Positions 1 through 7,320 of a DNA stretch of 14,470 bases are shown one piece after another; positions within the stretch are counted from its first letter, which is position 1; the number at the start of each line of letters is the position of its first letter. Under the pieces are notes generated by a model, which did no database searches, was not told where the DNA came from, and saw only the letters and a program-made list of their open reading frames with translations. Made by a program: the position numbers and the translations under genes. The DNA comes from Ruminococcus sp. CAG:403. GTDB lineage: Bacteria > Bacillota > Clostridia > Oscillospirales > Ruminococcaceae. The stretch lies in contig FR899102.1 of NCBI GenBank assembly GCA_000437255.1, forward strand, positions 21,847 through 36,316, in the 5' to 3' direction.

Positions 1-1267
1 CAACGGCAGTGAAATTCGTAATCAAATCATGATTGTCGAACGAAACCAGCAGCACCGACCCGGCAAACAGCAGCACATAGACCACAACATATGCATTGAG
101 CGAGCGTACCGTTTCGCTGGCAATCTCCCGTCCACCCATCTTAATTTTCCGCACCTGTCTTGGATGAATCTGCAAGCGGATTTCCTGCCGCATAATCTTC
201 ACCAGCATCATAATTCGGGAGACCTTTATGCCGCCGCCGGTACTGCCGGCACAAGCGCCAATCAGCATCAGCATGACAAGAATGGTACGGGATAGTTCCG
301 GCCATAAATTGAAATCAAAGGTGGAAAATCCCGTTGTCGTCATGACTGATCCAACTGTAAAGGCAGAATGCAGCAAGGTTTGCTGCGTGCTGCCGAACAG
401 GTGCCGAATGTTGTAGGCAATGGTCAAGGTGGATACCAGTACAATCAGGAAATACACCCATACTTCTGTTGCTTTTAATGCTTCCCGGAACCGCCGCCGC
501 AGCAGCAAAAAGTACAAATTAAAGTTTACACCAAAAAGAATCATAAAGACAGTGACAATTCCCTGAATGGCAGCCGAATAACTTGCCATGCTGTCATTCT
601 TGATGCCAAACCCCCCAGTTCCTGCCGTTGAACAAGCAATATTGACTGCCTCCAATGCCGGCATCCCGGCAATCAGCAGGAAAATCCATTCCAAAAAGGT
701 CATCCCCAGATACATGGCGTACAGCAGCATAGCAGTAGTGCGCACCCTCGGCACCAGTTTACCGACCATCGGCCCCGTGCTCTCCGCCCGCATGAGGTTC
801 ATATTACCTGCACCGGACAGCGGCAGAAACGCCATAATAAAGACCAGAACGCCCATTCCGCCGATCCACTGTGAAAAGCTGCGCCACAGCAGACAGCTCT
901 GCGGCAAATCCTCTACCGTTTGGAAAACTGTTGCCCCTGTGGTGGTAAAGCCGGAAACAGATTCAAACAGCGCATCAATAAAATTGGGCAGCAGTCCAGA
1001 TAAAACAAATGGCAGTGCACCAAATAAACTCATTCCAATCCAGCTCAGGGAGACAATCACATACCCTTCCTTGGCATACAGCGTTCTGCTGCGGGGCTTA
1101 TGCAGCACCAATGCCACACCGCACAGCAGGCAGATGCCGGCAGTCAAAAGAAATCCCCATCCGGCAGGTTCCCGGTACACCAGTCCAATCAGTGCTGGGA
1201 GCAGCAAAAAGACTGCTTCAAAGTTGAACACCCATCCCAGCACATATCCAATCATTGCAAAATTCAT
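1..1267 (-). CDS. trkH: TrkH-family potassium uptake channel subunit (3' end beyond left edge)
   Basis: This is the membrane K+-translocating subunit of a Trk/Ktr system, which works with the cytoplasmic gating protein TrkA encoded just upstream. Reading the minus strand from ATG 1267 gives about 422 residues of a hydrophobic protein that runs off the window. Selectivity-filter-like loops are visible in order: SGFTTTGATV, CSTAGTGGFG, MTTTGFST and GACAGSTGGGIK. These match the pore-loop repeats of TrkH/KtrB. The start MNFAMIGYVLGWV follows a GGGGGA ribosome site (about 1278-1283) at normal spacing. Only 17 bases separate it from the trkA stop, so the two are probably one transcript. TrkH and KtrB share this fold; the full-length TrkA partner favours TrkH. 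Confidence 0.93.
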   Translation of the reverse strand, partial: MNFAMIGYVLGWVFNFEAVFLLLPALIGLVYREPAGWGFLLTAGICLLCGVALVLHKPRSRTLYAKEGYVIVSLSWIGMSLFGALPFVLSGLLPNFIDALFESVSGFTTTGATVFQTVEDLPQSCLLWRSFSQWIGGMGVLVFIMAFLPLSGAGNMNLMRAESTGPMVGKLVPRVRTTAMLLYAMYLGMTFLEWIFLLIAGMPALEAVNIACSTAGTGGFGIKNDSMASYSAAIQGIVTVFMILFGVNFNLYFLLLRRRFREALKATEVWVYFLIVLVSTLTIAYNIRHLFGSTQQTLLHSAFTVGSVMTTTGFSTFDFNLWPELSRTILVMLMLIGACAGSTGGGIKVSRIMMLVKIMRQEIRLQIHPRQVRKIKMGGREIASETVRSLNAYVVVYVLLFAGSVLLVSFDNHDLITNFTAV

Positions 1268-1285
1268 TCTGTTTCGTTCCCCCGA

Positions 1286-2641
1286 TTACACAAGTATATC
1301 GCAGATGTCATGCAGGCCCAGGTTTCTGGAAACCACAATGACGGAATCCCCGATCTGAATGGTATCCTGTCCTCTTGGAAGAATCATTTTTCCGCCCCGG
1401 AAAATGGCAGCAATCAGGATATTTTCCCGAAAGTGCAGCTCTTGCAGCGGTACACCCACGATGGAAGACTGGCTTCGAATCAAGAATTCTGCCGCCTCCA
1501 CCCGTCCTTTGATTAAAGTGTACAGCGTTTCCACATTGCTGCCAACCGAACTTTTCATGGCACGTACAAACCGGACAATCGATTCCGCTGTAATATTTTC
1601 CGAATTGACAATGGAGTCCAACTCCAGCTTCCGAATGATCTCCTCATATTCCGGATGGTTGATCTTGGTGACCAGTTTGCCATTCATCCGACTCTTGGCA
1701 TAGAGTGACAGCAAGATATTCTCCTCATCCAGATTGGTCAGCGCTACAAATGCACCGGTGTTTTCCAGTCCTTCCTCCAGGAGAATTTCCTTTTTCTCAG
1801 CGTTGCCATGAATAACCGTCACCCCTGGCAGCAAGCCGGCAAGTTCTTCACAGCGCTCCCGATTTTTCTCAATCAGCTTGACAGAGATGCCGGACTTTTG
1901 CAGCAGATCGCTCAAATAGTACGCCGTATCGCCGCCGCCTGCCAGCATCACGGTTCGAATCTGGTTGGAAAACAGGTGAATCTTTTTAAAGAAGTGCATT
2001 CCATTTGCCGGTGTTGCAACAATGGAAACCAAATCCTCTGCCTGCAATACCATGTCTCCATTCGGAATGAGCACCTGATCGCCCCGTTCAATGGTGCAGA
2101 CCAGCACGTCACAATGCAGCCGTGTGGCAATCTCCTTCACGGCATAGTCCTCCAGCACACATCCGGCTGGAATTCGAAACTTCAGCAGTTCAATTTTTCC
2201 CTTAGCAAATGTATCAATCTTAATGGCAGACGGAAACCGCAGCACCCTTGCAATTTCACTGGCAGCTGCATATTCCGGATTGATTACCATGGCAAGACTG
2301 AGTTCTTCCTTTAAGTACTTGGCATCCTTGCTGTATTCTGGATTACGCACCCGGGCAATGGTCTGGCACTGCCCGGCTTTCTTCGCAATCAGGCAGCAAA
2401 GCAGGTTCAGTTCATCGGTTGCCGTAACCGCAATCATCAAGTCTGCCTGTTCAATGCCTGCCTCCATTTGAATATCATAAGTGGCACCATTACCGACAAT
2501 TCCCAGGACATCATATTTTTGTGTGACATCTGCAATGCGGGAAGCGTCCACATCAATGGCAGTAATATCATTGCCTTCCTCATTCAACTGCTGTACCAGT
2601 GCCCGTCCCACTCGTCCGCAGCCTACAATTATAATTTTCAT
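1286..2641 (-). CDS. trkA: Trk system potassium uptake regulatory protein TrkA
   Basis: This is the cytoplasmic nucleotide-binding regulator that gates TrkH. The 451 residues hold the two-fold TrkA layout: an N-terminal Rossmann RCK-N domain starting MKIIIVGCGRVGRAL (glycine-rich loop at residues 7-12), an RCK-C domain, a second Rossmann domain beginning near AGGGDTAYYL, and a final RCK-C domain. That is the usual full length for TrkA, against about 220 residues for single-unit KtrA. I chose ATG 2641 because the dinucleotide-binding strand starts at once, as in the family, and AGGAA lies 12 bases upstream. An in-frame ATG at 2674 would add 11 residues and has no ribosome site. It is the first gene of the trkA-trkH operon. 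Confidence 0.95.
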   Translation of the reverse strand: MKIIIVGCGRVGRALVQQLNEEGNDITAIDVDASRIADVTQKYDVLGIVGNGATYDIQMEAGIEQADLMIAVTATDELNLLCCLIAKKAGQCQTIARVRNPEYSKDAKYLKEELSLAMVINPEYAAASEIARVLRFPSAIKIDTFAKGKIELLKFRIPAGCVLEDYAVKEIATRLHCDVLVCTIERGDQVLIPNGDMVLQAEDLVSIVATPANGMHFFKKIHLFSNQIRTVMLAGGGDTAYYLSDLLQKSGISVKLIEKNRERCEELAGLLPGVTVIHGNAEKKEILLEEGLENTGAFVALTNLDEENILLSLYAKSRMNGKLVTKINHPEYEEIIRKLELDSIVNSENITAESIVRFVRAMKSSVGSNVETLYTLIKGRVEAAEFLIRSQSSIVGVPLQELHFRENILIAAIFRGGKMILPRGQDTIQIGDSVIVVSRNLGLHDICDILV

Positions 2642-2659
2642 ACATGCATCCATTTCCTG

Positions 2660-2691
2660 AACGCCTGCATGCATTCCATTGCGCAGGCATT
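2660..2691 (-). other. Leader hairpin just upstream of the trkA ribosome site
   Basis: On the minus strand AATGCCTGC (2691-2683) pairs with GCAGGCGTT (2668-2660) over nine pairs, one of them G-U, with a 14-base loop. The hairpin lies between the predicted promoter and the AGGAA ribosome site. It is too short to be a known c-di-AMP riboswitch. Any regulatory role is inference. Confidence 0.4.
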
Positions 2692-2718
2692 CAAACTACA
2701 AATGATCTGATCTTTTCT

Positions 2719-2748
2719 ATTATACACCATCTGCCTTGGCTTTGGCAA
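2719..2748 (-). promoter_or_regulatory. Predicted sigma-A promoter of trkA-trkH
   Basis: On the minus strand TTGCCA (2748-2743, five of six matches to the -35 consensus) is followed after 18 bases by a perfect TATAAT (2724-2719). Transcription would start near 2712, giving a leader of about 70 bases that includes the hairpin at 2660-2691. Confidence 0.6.
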
Positions 2749-2813
2749 GTATCTCCTGGGAAATTCTTCTAAACCGGAAACTTCCTGCATACACTGCTTC
2801 GAGGTGAATTGAC

Positions 2814-3158
2814 ATGATACTCCAAATTTTGCAGCAGTTTTTGTTTTTCTTTCTGCATGTTGAATCGGGCGGTGCCTTCCGAAAGCCGCTTTCCAAGGAA
2901 CAGGAAGCGGACTGCTTCCAGCGTATGGCACGAGGCGATCCACAGGCAAAGTCAGACTTAGTCCTGCACAACATGCGCCTGGTGGCACATATTATTAAAA
3001 AGTATTATTCCGCTTCCAATGACCAGGAGGAACTGATTTCCATTGGAACCATTGGACTGATGAAAGCGGTCTCCTCATTTGACTACACAAAGGGGATTCG
3101 TTTTGCCACGTATGCGAGTCGGTGTATTGAAAAAGCAACAGTATCAATACGGCTCTAA
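2814..3158 (+). CDS. sigK: RNA polymerase sigma-K, N-terminal part, interrupted by a skin-like element
   Basis: This is the 5' half of the late mother-cell sporulation sigma factor. Residues 1-106, ending in YASRCIE, align with the pro-sequence and region 2 of B. subtilis sigma-K, with shared landmarks AF..PLS, HN.RLVAHI.KK and LISIGTIGL. The start MILQILQQFLFFFLHVESGG is hydrophobic like the SpoIVFB-cleaved pro-sequence, so the protein is probably made as pro-sigma-K; C. difficile sigma-K lacks this extension. ATG 2814 has GAGGTG seven bases upstream, and an in-frame stop lies just before it. After codon 106 the frame enters the inserted element, reads eight unrelated residues (KATVSIRL) and stops at 3156-3158. 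It lacks regions 3-4 and cannot work until joined to 11712-12071; joining gives 225 residues. Confidence 0.93.
   Translation: MILQILQQFLFFFLHVESGGAFRKPLSKEQEADCFQRMARGDPQAKSDLVLHNMRLVAHIIKKYYSASNDQEELISIGTIGLMKAVSSFDYTKGIRFATYASRCIEKATVSIRL
3105..3156 (+). other. attL: sigK/element left junction
   Basis: The left part is sigK coding sequence ending TGTATTG plus an A-tract (3130-3134). The right part is the element arm: GCAAC (3135-3139), nine bases, then ACGGCTCT (3149-3156). The same two blocks occur inverted, with the same nine-base gap, at the other end of the element (GTTGC 11706-11710, AGAGCCGT 11689-11696). That match marks it as half of a serine-recombinase attP. Crossover lies within the A-tract and its exact phosphate cannot be fixed by inspection. 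Confidence 0.88.
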
Positions 3159-3262
3159 TCAACAATAAAGAGGTAAAACAAGAGTCTTTTTCAAATCCGT
3201 GGAAAGTATATCGGAAAGTCAGCGATTGTTTCTATATTCTTTATCGGTTTCAGCATGGCAGA

Positions 3263-3814
3263 GTGACTTATGCTCCATTGTATATCCACTCTTTCCGATT
3301 TCTCACTAATCGACACTTGACAAAAGCTCAAAGTTTTCTGTTTGAGAATACAAATCCTGAAAAGCTTACAACTGTATCGGACAAGCTGAAATGGTATCGC
3401 TATCAGAATGGATTGTTGCAAAGTGAAGTTGCGAAAGTCATGGGGGTTGACAGAACTACTTATTCCCGATACGAGGAAAATGTCCTCGAAGCTTATCCGC
3501 TGGACAATCTTTCAAAAGCTGCTGAATTCTTTGAGATAGATGTTACTTCTTTGCTTGATGATTATAACTTATTTCTCTATCATGGTCAAGGACAGCAGAT
3601 AAAAAGACTGCGTAAGTCTTTGAAGCTCACGCAGTCTGAATTTGCAAAATATATAGGTGTTCCTCTTGGTACACTGAAAAAATGGGAGCAGAATCGAGTG
3701 AACATTCAGAAAAAGACTTTTGAAAAGCTTTTACAGTTACAGAACGTCAAATCAGACGCTTCACAAGCTTCTGAAACGCTTTTAACTATTTTCCCAAAAG
3801 CCTTTTGCCTTTGA
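3263..3814 (+). CDS. Tandem helix-turn-helix (XRE-type) DNA-binding protein; open frame extends to the attachment site
   Basis: Two HTH_XRE-like units are visible: TTVSDKLKWYRYQNGLLQSE (into VAKVMGVDRTTYSRYEEN) at about residues 36-72, and GQQIKRLRKSLKLTQSEFAK (into YIGVPLGTLKKWEQNR) at about 109-146. The N-terminal part (THEN-like names do not fit; residues 1-35) is not recognised. GTG 3263 is the first possible start in the frame, but it has only a weak ribosome site. Upstream the frame stays open through 3131 with no ATG, GTG or TTG. In the excised circle the recombinase frame enters this frame directly through attP, so the full protein may be made only as a C-terminal extension of the recombinase. 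It could also be a shortened regulator expressed from GTG 3263. Its ligand and operator are unknown. Confidence 0.65.
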   Translation: MTYAPLYIHSFRFLTNRHLTKAQSFLFENTNPEKLTTVSDKLKWYRYQNGLLQSEVAKVMGVDRTTYSRYEENVLEAYPLDNLSKAAEFFEIDVTSLLDDYNLFLYHGQGQQIKRLRKSLKLTQSEFAKYIGVPLGTLKKWEQNRVNIQKKTFEKLLQLQNVKSDASQASETLLTIFPKAFCL

Positions 3815-3845
3815 AAATAGAACGCTTTCAAAAGGGTTTCGACGC

Positions 3846-4475
3846 TTAATTAGATGTCTCAGAATCAAGTAAATAAAAAATATTAGCATGATCCAGCGAC
3901 CATAAAGCTGACGGTTCTTTGTATGTATATATAACTTCTGCGTAAATAGTATCACTTAGTAATGTAATTGTTCCATCTCCAGAACTCATCCATCCATCGT
4001 TCTGAAAATGAAACTTTATTACATTTCCGTTTACTTCACCGTATATTTTATCAGTTGTTGCTACCCTATTTGTTGGAGAGCTTTGTACTGTTGAAAGAGA
4101 AATTTCTGCAATTCTGTCATCAATAGAAAAAATCTGTACTGATGACCCACCGTCTTTATACATATCATCAGGTTCAACAATTTCTTTACTATACCATGTT
4201 CCGATATATGATGAGTAATCAATAAAGGAATCATTACTTTCTATTGATTTGATATCATTTAAATTATTTTTCTTTGCATATATAGTAATAATATAAAGTA
4301 ATATAGCAATTATTAAAGCGATACATATTACAATGAATATTATTGTCTTTAGTGGATTGTTTTTTCTATGTTGAATTACTGCACTCTGCTTTTCAATCTG
4401 ACTATTCATACAGTAGGGACAAAAGCTTGAAAACTCATGCAATTCCTTTCCGCAGTATTTACAGTGTTTCATCAT
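3846..4475 (-). CDS. Zinc-ribbon single-pass membrane protein
   Basis: This 209-residue protein starts with a zinc ribbon (C5-K-Y-C8 and C19-P-Y-C22), followed by a polar linker and one strong transmembrane segment at about residues 43-66. The remaining roughly 140 residues are presumably outside the cell and are not recognised, though GTWYSKE and GTITLLS suggest a small beta-rich domain. The ATG overlaps the kinase stop codon in an ATGA, and AAGGAG lies at good spacing inside the kinase gene, so the two are translationally coupled. The pairing suggests a membrane effector or sensor for the kinase. The function is unknown. Confidence 0.8.
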   Translation of the reverse strand: MMKHCKYCGKELHEFSSFCPYCMNSQIEKQSAVIQHRKNNPLKTIIFIVICIALIIAILLYIITIYAKKNNLNDIKSIESNDSFIDYSSYIGTWYSKEIVEPDDMYKDGGSSVQIFSIDDRIAEISLSTVQSSPTNRVATTDKIYGEVNGNVIKFHFQNDGWMSSGDGTITLLSDTIYAEVIYTYKEPSALWSLDHANIFYLLDSETSN

Positions 4476-5176
4476 TTCAGACTCCTTTTCAGTTCTTTCG
4501 CAGTCTGAAAGCGTTTGTCAGGTGAAATATGTATACATTTTGCAATCACATCTGCAAGCTCACCGTTATATGGAATTTTATCAGAGGTTTCACCAGTTAG
4601 CATAACTTTCATCAGTTCTCCAACTTGCTTGATGTCTGTTCTTCTATCGCTGACACCGCCGTATTGTTCCGGAGCGGCATAGCCCACAGTACCCAAATAT
4701 TCCGTATCTCTTGGACAATATTTCTTATAAATCCTTGCAGAATCAAAGTCAATCAGTTTCAGTATTTGCGTACTGTTTTCAATCATGACATTTTCAGACT
4801 TTATATCCCTGTGAATGATATTAAAACTATGCAGGAATGACAATATATCACACAACTCTCTTACAAGCTTTTTTACCTGATTTTCCTTGTAAAGATTTTC
4901 ATTTATCAAATCAAAAAGCGTTACACCGTCAATATATTCTTCCAGCACAAGAATTTTATCCTCAAATTCAACTACCTCTAAGATTTCAGGCATATTTTTA
5001 TGCTTTAATGTCAGCAACTTTCGATATGCTTCAGGATTACCTATAAAAGTACGCTTTATAATACGTTTATGCAGGGTCTTATGTTCCAATATAACGATTT
5101 CATTTTTCTCTGTTTTTCTGATATAAGTTACAAATTGATACTGCTCTTTTAGTACCGTTTCAAGCCATTCGTGCAA
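4472..5176 (-). CDS. Hanks-type serine/threonine protein kinase, single-domain
   Basis: The protein is about 234 residues, essentially a bare kinase domain with no membrane segment. Visible motifs are an invariant-lysine candidate in KRIIKRTF, the catalytic loop IIHRDIKSENVMI, the metal-binding motif LIDFDSA (DFD in place of DFG), the activation-segment end GTVGYAAPEQYGG, the TDIKQVGEL helix and PDKRF near the C terminus. The glycine-rich loop is degenerate. I prefer TTG 5176 as start because AGGTGAT lies just upstream at normal spacing. A GTG at 5185 would lie within that ribosome site. The kinase is coupled to the zinc-ribbon membrane protein and divergent from the regulator at 5260. Its substrate is unknown; the neighbours are the natural candidates. 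Confidence 0.9.
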   Translation of the reverse strand: MHEWLETVLKEQYQFVTYIRKTEKNEIVILEHKTLHKRIIKRTFIGNPEAYRKLLTLKHKNMPEILEVVEFEDKILVLEEYIDGVTLFDLINENLYKENQVKKLVRELCDILSFLHSFNIIHRDIKSENVMIENSTQILKLIDFDSARIYKKYCPRDTEYLGTVGYAAPEQYGGVSDRRTDIKQVGELMKVMLTGETSDKIPYNGELADVIAKCIHISPDKRFQTAKELKRSLK

Positions 5177-5195
5177 AAATATCACCTCATCTTAC

Positions 5196-5224
5196 TTGCT
5201 TTTTCTATTATACCATGATATAAT
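5196..5224 (+). promoter_or_regulatory. Predicted promoter of the HTH-like regulator at 5260
   Basis: TTGCTT (5196-5201), 17 bases, then TATAAT (5219-5224). The same -35 hexamer and spacing recur at the recombinase promoter (9918-9946). Confidence 0.6.
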
Positions 5225-5235
5225 GAAAAAGTAAA
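5207..5235 (-). promoter_or_regulatory. Predicted promoter of the kinase/zinc-ribbon operon
   Basis: On the minus strand TTTACT (5235-5230) and TATAAT (5212-5207) are 17 bases apart. The site overlaps the divergent promoter of the 5260 gene, so the two probably compete or share control. Confidence 0.6.
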
Positions 5236-5259
5236 TATTTTCATGAGGATTGGTGTAAC

Positions 5260-5700
5260 ATGAAGCCGAAAGATACGGAAAAATTAATGGAACTGATGAA
5301 AAAATCAGGCAGTATTGATGCTTATTTACAGGAAAACAAAGACTTTTTGCTTGACTGCGATATAAAAGAATATCTTAATACACTTATCAAAGAAAAACAC
5401 ATGACAAAAACAGAGGTTTTTGAAAAAGCCTGCATCAAAAAATTTGTAGGTTTTGGATTTCTCAATAAAGATAATCCAAGAAAGCCATCTCGCAACAATA
5501 TACTTGCTATGTTGATTGTTATGGATTGTAATCTTGATGAAACACAAACTGCTTTAAAGATTGCTAAGTATGCTCCTCTTTATCCTAAAGATAAAAGGGA
5601 CAGTATTATTATTTTTGGAATTGAAAATTCGTACTCCATTAATGATATTGAACAGGATTTATATGAGCATGGATTTGAATGCGTGCGAAAATACGAATAA
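5260..5700 (+). CDS. Small HTH-like regulatory protein paired with the kinase
   Basis: This is a 146-residue soluble, mostly helical protein. The middle (about residues 38-100, IKEYLNTLIKEKHMTKTEVF through PSRNNILAMLIVM) has the shape of a divergent XRE-type HTH. The C-terminal part (ALKIAKYAPLYPKDKRDSII) is like the tail of small Cro/C1-type proteins that I associate with kinase genes in Clostridia, though I cannot search to confirm this. It is divergent from the kinase through overlapping promoters. The ribosome site is weak (GAGG at 5245 or GGTG at 5252). The likely role, control of or a substrate for the kinase, is inference from position. Confidence 0.8.
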   Translation: MKPKDTEKLMELMKKSGSIDAYLQENKDFLLDCDIKEYLNTLIKEKHMTKTEVFEKACIKKFVGFGFLNKDNPRKPSRNNILAMLIVMDCNLDETQTALKIAKYAPLYPKDKRDSIIIFGIENSYSINDIEQDLYEHGFECVRKYE

Positions 5701-5730
5701 GACGGAGTTTTTACGCTCCGTCTTTATTTT
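5699..5730 (+). terminator. Rho-independent terminator after the 5260 gene
   Basis: AAGACGGAG (5699-5707) pairs with CTCCGTCTT (5716-5724) as a nine-base-pair stem with an eight-base loop, followed by ATTTTTAT. It overlaps the last two bases of the stop codon. A second, weaker hairpin (GTAGG 5741-5745 with CCTAC 5752-5756, then a T-rich run) follows closely. Confidence 0.8.
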
Positions 5731-5752
5731 TATGCTATATGTAGGATGAAAC

Positions 5753-5920
5753 CTACTTTATTTTTTCATACATCATTTTTATCAGCAATTCCACATTTTT
5801 CTTTGACAAATTCAGTTTATTAATTTGATTCATAATAGACTGCACATGAACTTCCGCTGCTTTTTGAGATAAAACCTGCTGTGCATTTGCCGATTTTGGA
5901 TAATGTACAACCACTTGCAT
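5753..5920 (-). CDS. Small TnpW-like mobile-element protein, 55 residues
   Basis: The sequence starts MQVVVHYPKSANAQQVLSQK and ends MMYEKIK, a charged helical protein without a membrane segment. The opening M-Q-x-x-V-H-Y-P followed by an AEVH-containing helix is the pattern I know from small proteins called TnpW in conjugative and mobilizable elements of gut Clostridia. The match is from memory and the molecular function of that family is not known to me. The start ATG 5920 is preceded by GGTGGTG. It is the third gene of the minus-strand replication cluster, 47 bases after the 97-residue gene. Confidence 0.6.
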   Translation of the reverse strand: MQVVVHYPKSANAQQVLSQKAAEVHVQSIMNQINKLNLSKKNVELLIKMMYEKIK

Positions 5921-5971
5921 TTCACCACCGACTTTCTATCCATAGTCTATTTAGAATGGATTGTACATTAT
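5900..5971. repeat. 11-bp inverted repeat around the start of the small TnpW-like gene
   Basis: ATAATGTACAA (5900-5910) and TTGTACATTAT (5961-5971) are exact inverted copies with 50 bases between them. One copy lies in the first codons of the 55-residue gene and the other over the stop of the gene before it. A chance occurrence is possible. Confidence 0.35.
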
Positions 5972-6261
5972 TCCTCATAGTCGGAAATATCCATGTTTTC
6001 ACAATTGCAATTATATTCACATTCATAGCAAGGCGGTAAACCATTACAATGAGTTTCCATAGCGTCTTGGTAAGCAATTTCCTCTCTATAAGATTGCTGA
6101 TAATATCTCGCTCTATCTCTCAAAAAATCAAGGGTATCTAAGATTTCAATTTTTAATTCTGTTGGAATTTCTGTAGCTTTTTCCAAAAATTGATTCAGCT
6201 TTACAATCAACTTGCCTGCTATAACGATTTCATTATACATATCCTTAAACATAGCTTCCAT
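5968..6261 (-). CDS. Conserved-looking small protein of the Rep cluster, cysteine-rich C terminus
   Basis: This 97-residue protein is not recognised. Residues 1-70 look helical and charged (MFKDMYNEIVIAGKLIVKLN and onward). The C-terminal part has five cysteines in a short stretch (THCNGLPPCYECEYNCNCEN), which could bind a metal. The gene starts two bases after the Rep stop codon with a strong AAAGGAG site, so the two are co-translated. It could be a Rep accessory or copy-control protein, or a recombination directionality factor, but nothing in the sequence decides this. Confidence 0.75.
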   Translation of the reverse strand: MEAMFKDMYNEIVIAGKLIVKLNQFLEKATEIPTELKIEILDTLDFLRDRARYYQQSYREEIAYQDAMETHCNGLPPCYECEYNCNCENMDISDYEE

Positions 6262-6263
6262 AA

Positions 6264-7163
6264 TTATTCTCCTTTTCTGGTTCTCTTTTTGTTGTACTGT
6301 CTTCTGTGAATTCTATTGACGGTTACTTTTTCATCAGCATTTTCATATTCCAAATCAATCTCCATTGAAGAGGAATATATAAGATACTTTTCATCTACAA
6401 GTTTTAAAGCTTCTTGATAAGTAGTACAAAAAATAATAGGCTTCGCAATTCCTTTGGAATATCCATAAAATTGCTTATTTGGCGGATAGAATAACAATCT
6501 TTCACTTTTAGCATGCTGTTTATCAATTGTTTCAGCAATAGGAGCATGATATTTGAGTTGTACTGAAAAATATGCGCCGACATTATCATATCCAGTAGTT
6601 TTCTTTATTTTGACAATGCCGTGTTCCCAAAGAGTTTCAATTTCTTTTTGTTCTATTCGGAGATTGCCATATTTTATAGTTTTCAACAATAAATGAATAT
6701 GCCATGAACCTGATTGATGTGGTTCAATAATACGAATAAACTCTACGTCAGGATAATAATAGTGAAGTTTTTCCCAGAATCGTTTGAAGTCCTTTGATGC
6801 TTTATCAAAATCATTCATTTTTTCTGAATAAGTCAAGGTAATATGAAGCTCGTTGATTGCACCTGTAAAATTGGTATTGATAAGCTGACGAAGCTTTTCA
6901 AAAGAACGATTCATGTTTCGTACAGGATTCTTTTCACGTTTTTCATGACGATACTGTTTTACTTCACCGGTTTTTGTATCATAGTATTCGTGCTTGTTAA
7001 GTTTTTTGATGTGTGACAGATTGTTATGAGCCTTTCGTTCCAACACTTTAAGCTCCACAACATTTCCTGAAAAGCAAACCTCAGTCCATGCATTTTCATG
7101 AGGAGAATAGTTATAAATCTCCTTTGCAGTTACCTTCGGTTTGTTTTCTTTGTCCTTGTTCAT
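6264..7163 (-). CDS. HUH-type replication initiator (Rep), rolling-circle type
   Basis: This 299-residue protein would nick a replication origin and carry rolling-circle replication of the excised element. The key signs are an early strand LHITLTYSEK (about residues 106-115) and the metal-binding motif SGSWHIHLLLK with H155-x-H157 (the HUH/HxH motif). A likely catalytic tyrosine follows in VGAYFSVQLKY (Y198, or Y205). The segments are in the right order for Rep/REP proteins of phage and plasmid origin. The C terminus is basic (RRQYNKKRTRKGE). The ATG is preceded by a perfect AGGAGGT seven bases upstream. It heads a three-gene minus-strand cluster. A relaxase role cannot be excluded, since relaxases share the HUH fold, but the short length favours Rep. 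Confidence 0.8.
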   Translation of the reverse strand: MNKDKENKPKVTAKEIYNYSPHENAWTEVCFSGNVVELKVLERKAHNNLSHIKKLNKHEYYDTKTGEVKQYRHEKREKNPVRNMNRSFEKLRQLINTNFTGAINELHITLTYSEKMNDFDKASKDFKRFWEKLHYYYPDVEFIRIIEPHQSGSWHIHLLLKTIKYGNLRIEQKEIETLWEHGIVKIKKTTGYDNVGAYFSVQLKYHAPIAETIDKQHAKSERLLFYPPNKQFYGYSKGIAKPIIFCTTYQEALKLVDEKYLIYSSSMEIDLEYENADEKVTVNRIHRRQYNKKRTRKGE

Positions 7164-7190
7164 AAATAAGACCTCCTAAATATTTCATTT

Positions 7191-7240
7191 GTAAAGAGGA
7201 AGTAATAATGATCAAATGTTTATTTCCTTATTTTCTTTAC
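7191..7240. repeat. 50-bp imperfect inverted repeat upstream of rep
   Basis: GTAAAG (7191-7196) with CTTTAC (7235-7240), and GGAAGTAA (7198-7205) with TTATTTCC (7220-7227, seven of eight), lie just upstream of the rep ribosome site (7170-7177). The inner segment holds TGATCA. It may be an operator, an attenuator or part of the replication origin. The sequence does not distinguish these. Confidence 0.5.
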
Positions 7241-7320
7241 ACTATAGACTCGAAAATCAATTCTATTTGACTCCACATTTCTTTAATTTCACAAATTCCT
7301 CATATTTAGAAGACATAAAA

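Noticed and set aside
588..1358. 256-codon open frame on the plus strand across trkH
   Set aside because: It lies opposite trkH, has no recognisable domain and no ribosome site, and reads as low-complexity shadow sequence.
2788..2795. CATACACT, a sigma-E/sigma-K-like -10 upstream of sigK
   Set aside because: It lies only five bases from the GAGGTG ribosome site, so the start point would fall in that site, and no sigma-E-type -35 is visible at the right distance. The true sigK promoter was not identified.
2814..3158. sigK as a decayed pseudogene
   Set aside because: Both halves are intact and join in frame at a conserved position between attachment sites of a complete recombinase, which fits programmed excision rather than decay.
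3808..3835. Imperfect inverted repeat between the tandem HTH gene and the zinc-ribbon gene, as a terminator
   Set aside because: The stem has a bulge, is AT-rich, and lacks a T-run on either strand. The two convergent genes may simply read into each other.
5177..5185. GTG 5185 as the kinase start
   Set aside because: It sits inside the AGGTGAT ribosome site, so TTG 5176 is preferred, although TTG is the less common start.
7261..7310. 16-codon open frame upstream of rep on the minus strand (MSSKYEEFVKLKKCGVK)
   Set aside because: It is too short and has no clear ribosome site. It could be a leader peptide or a remnant, but nothing supports either.
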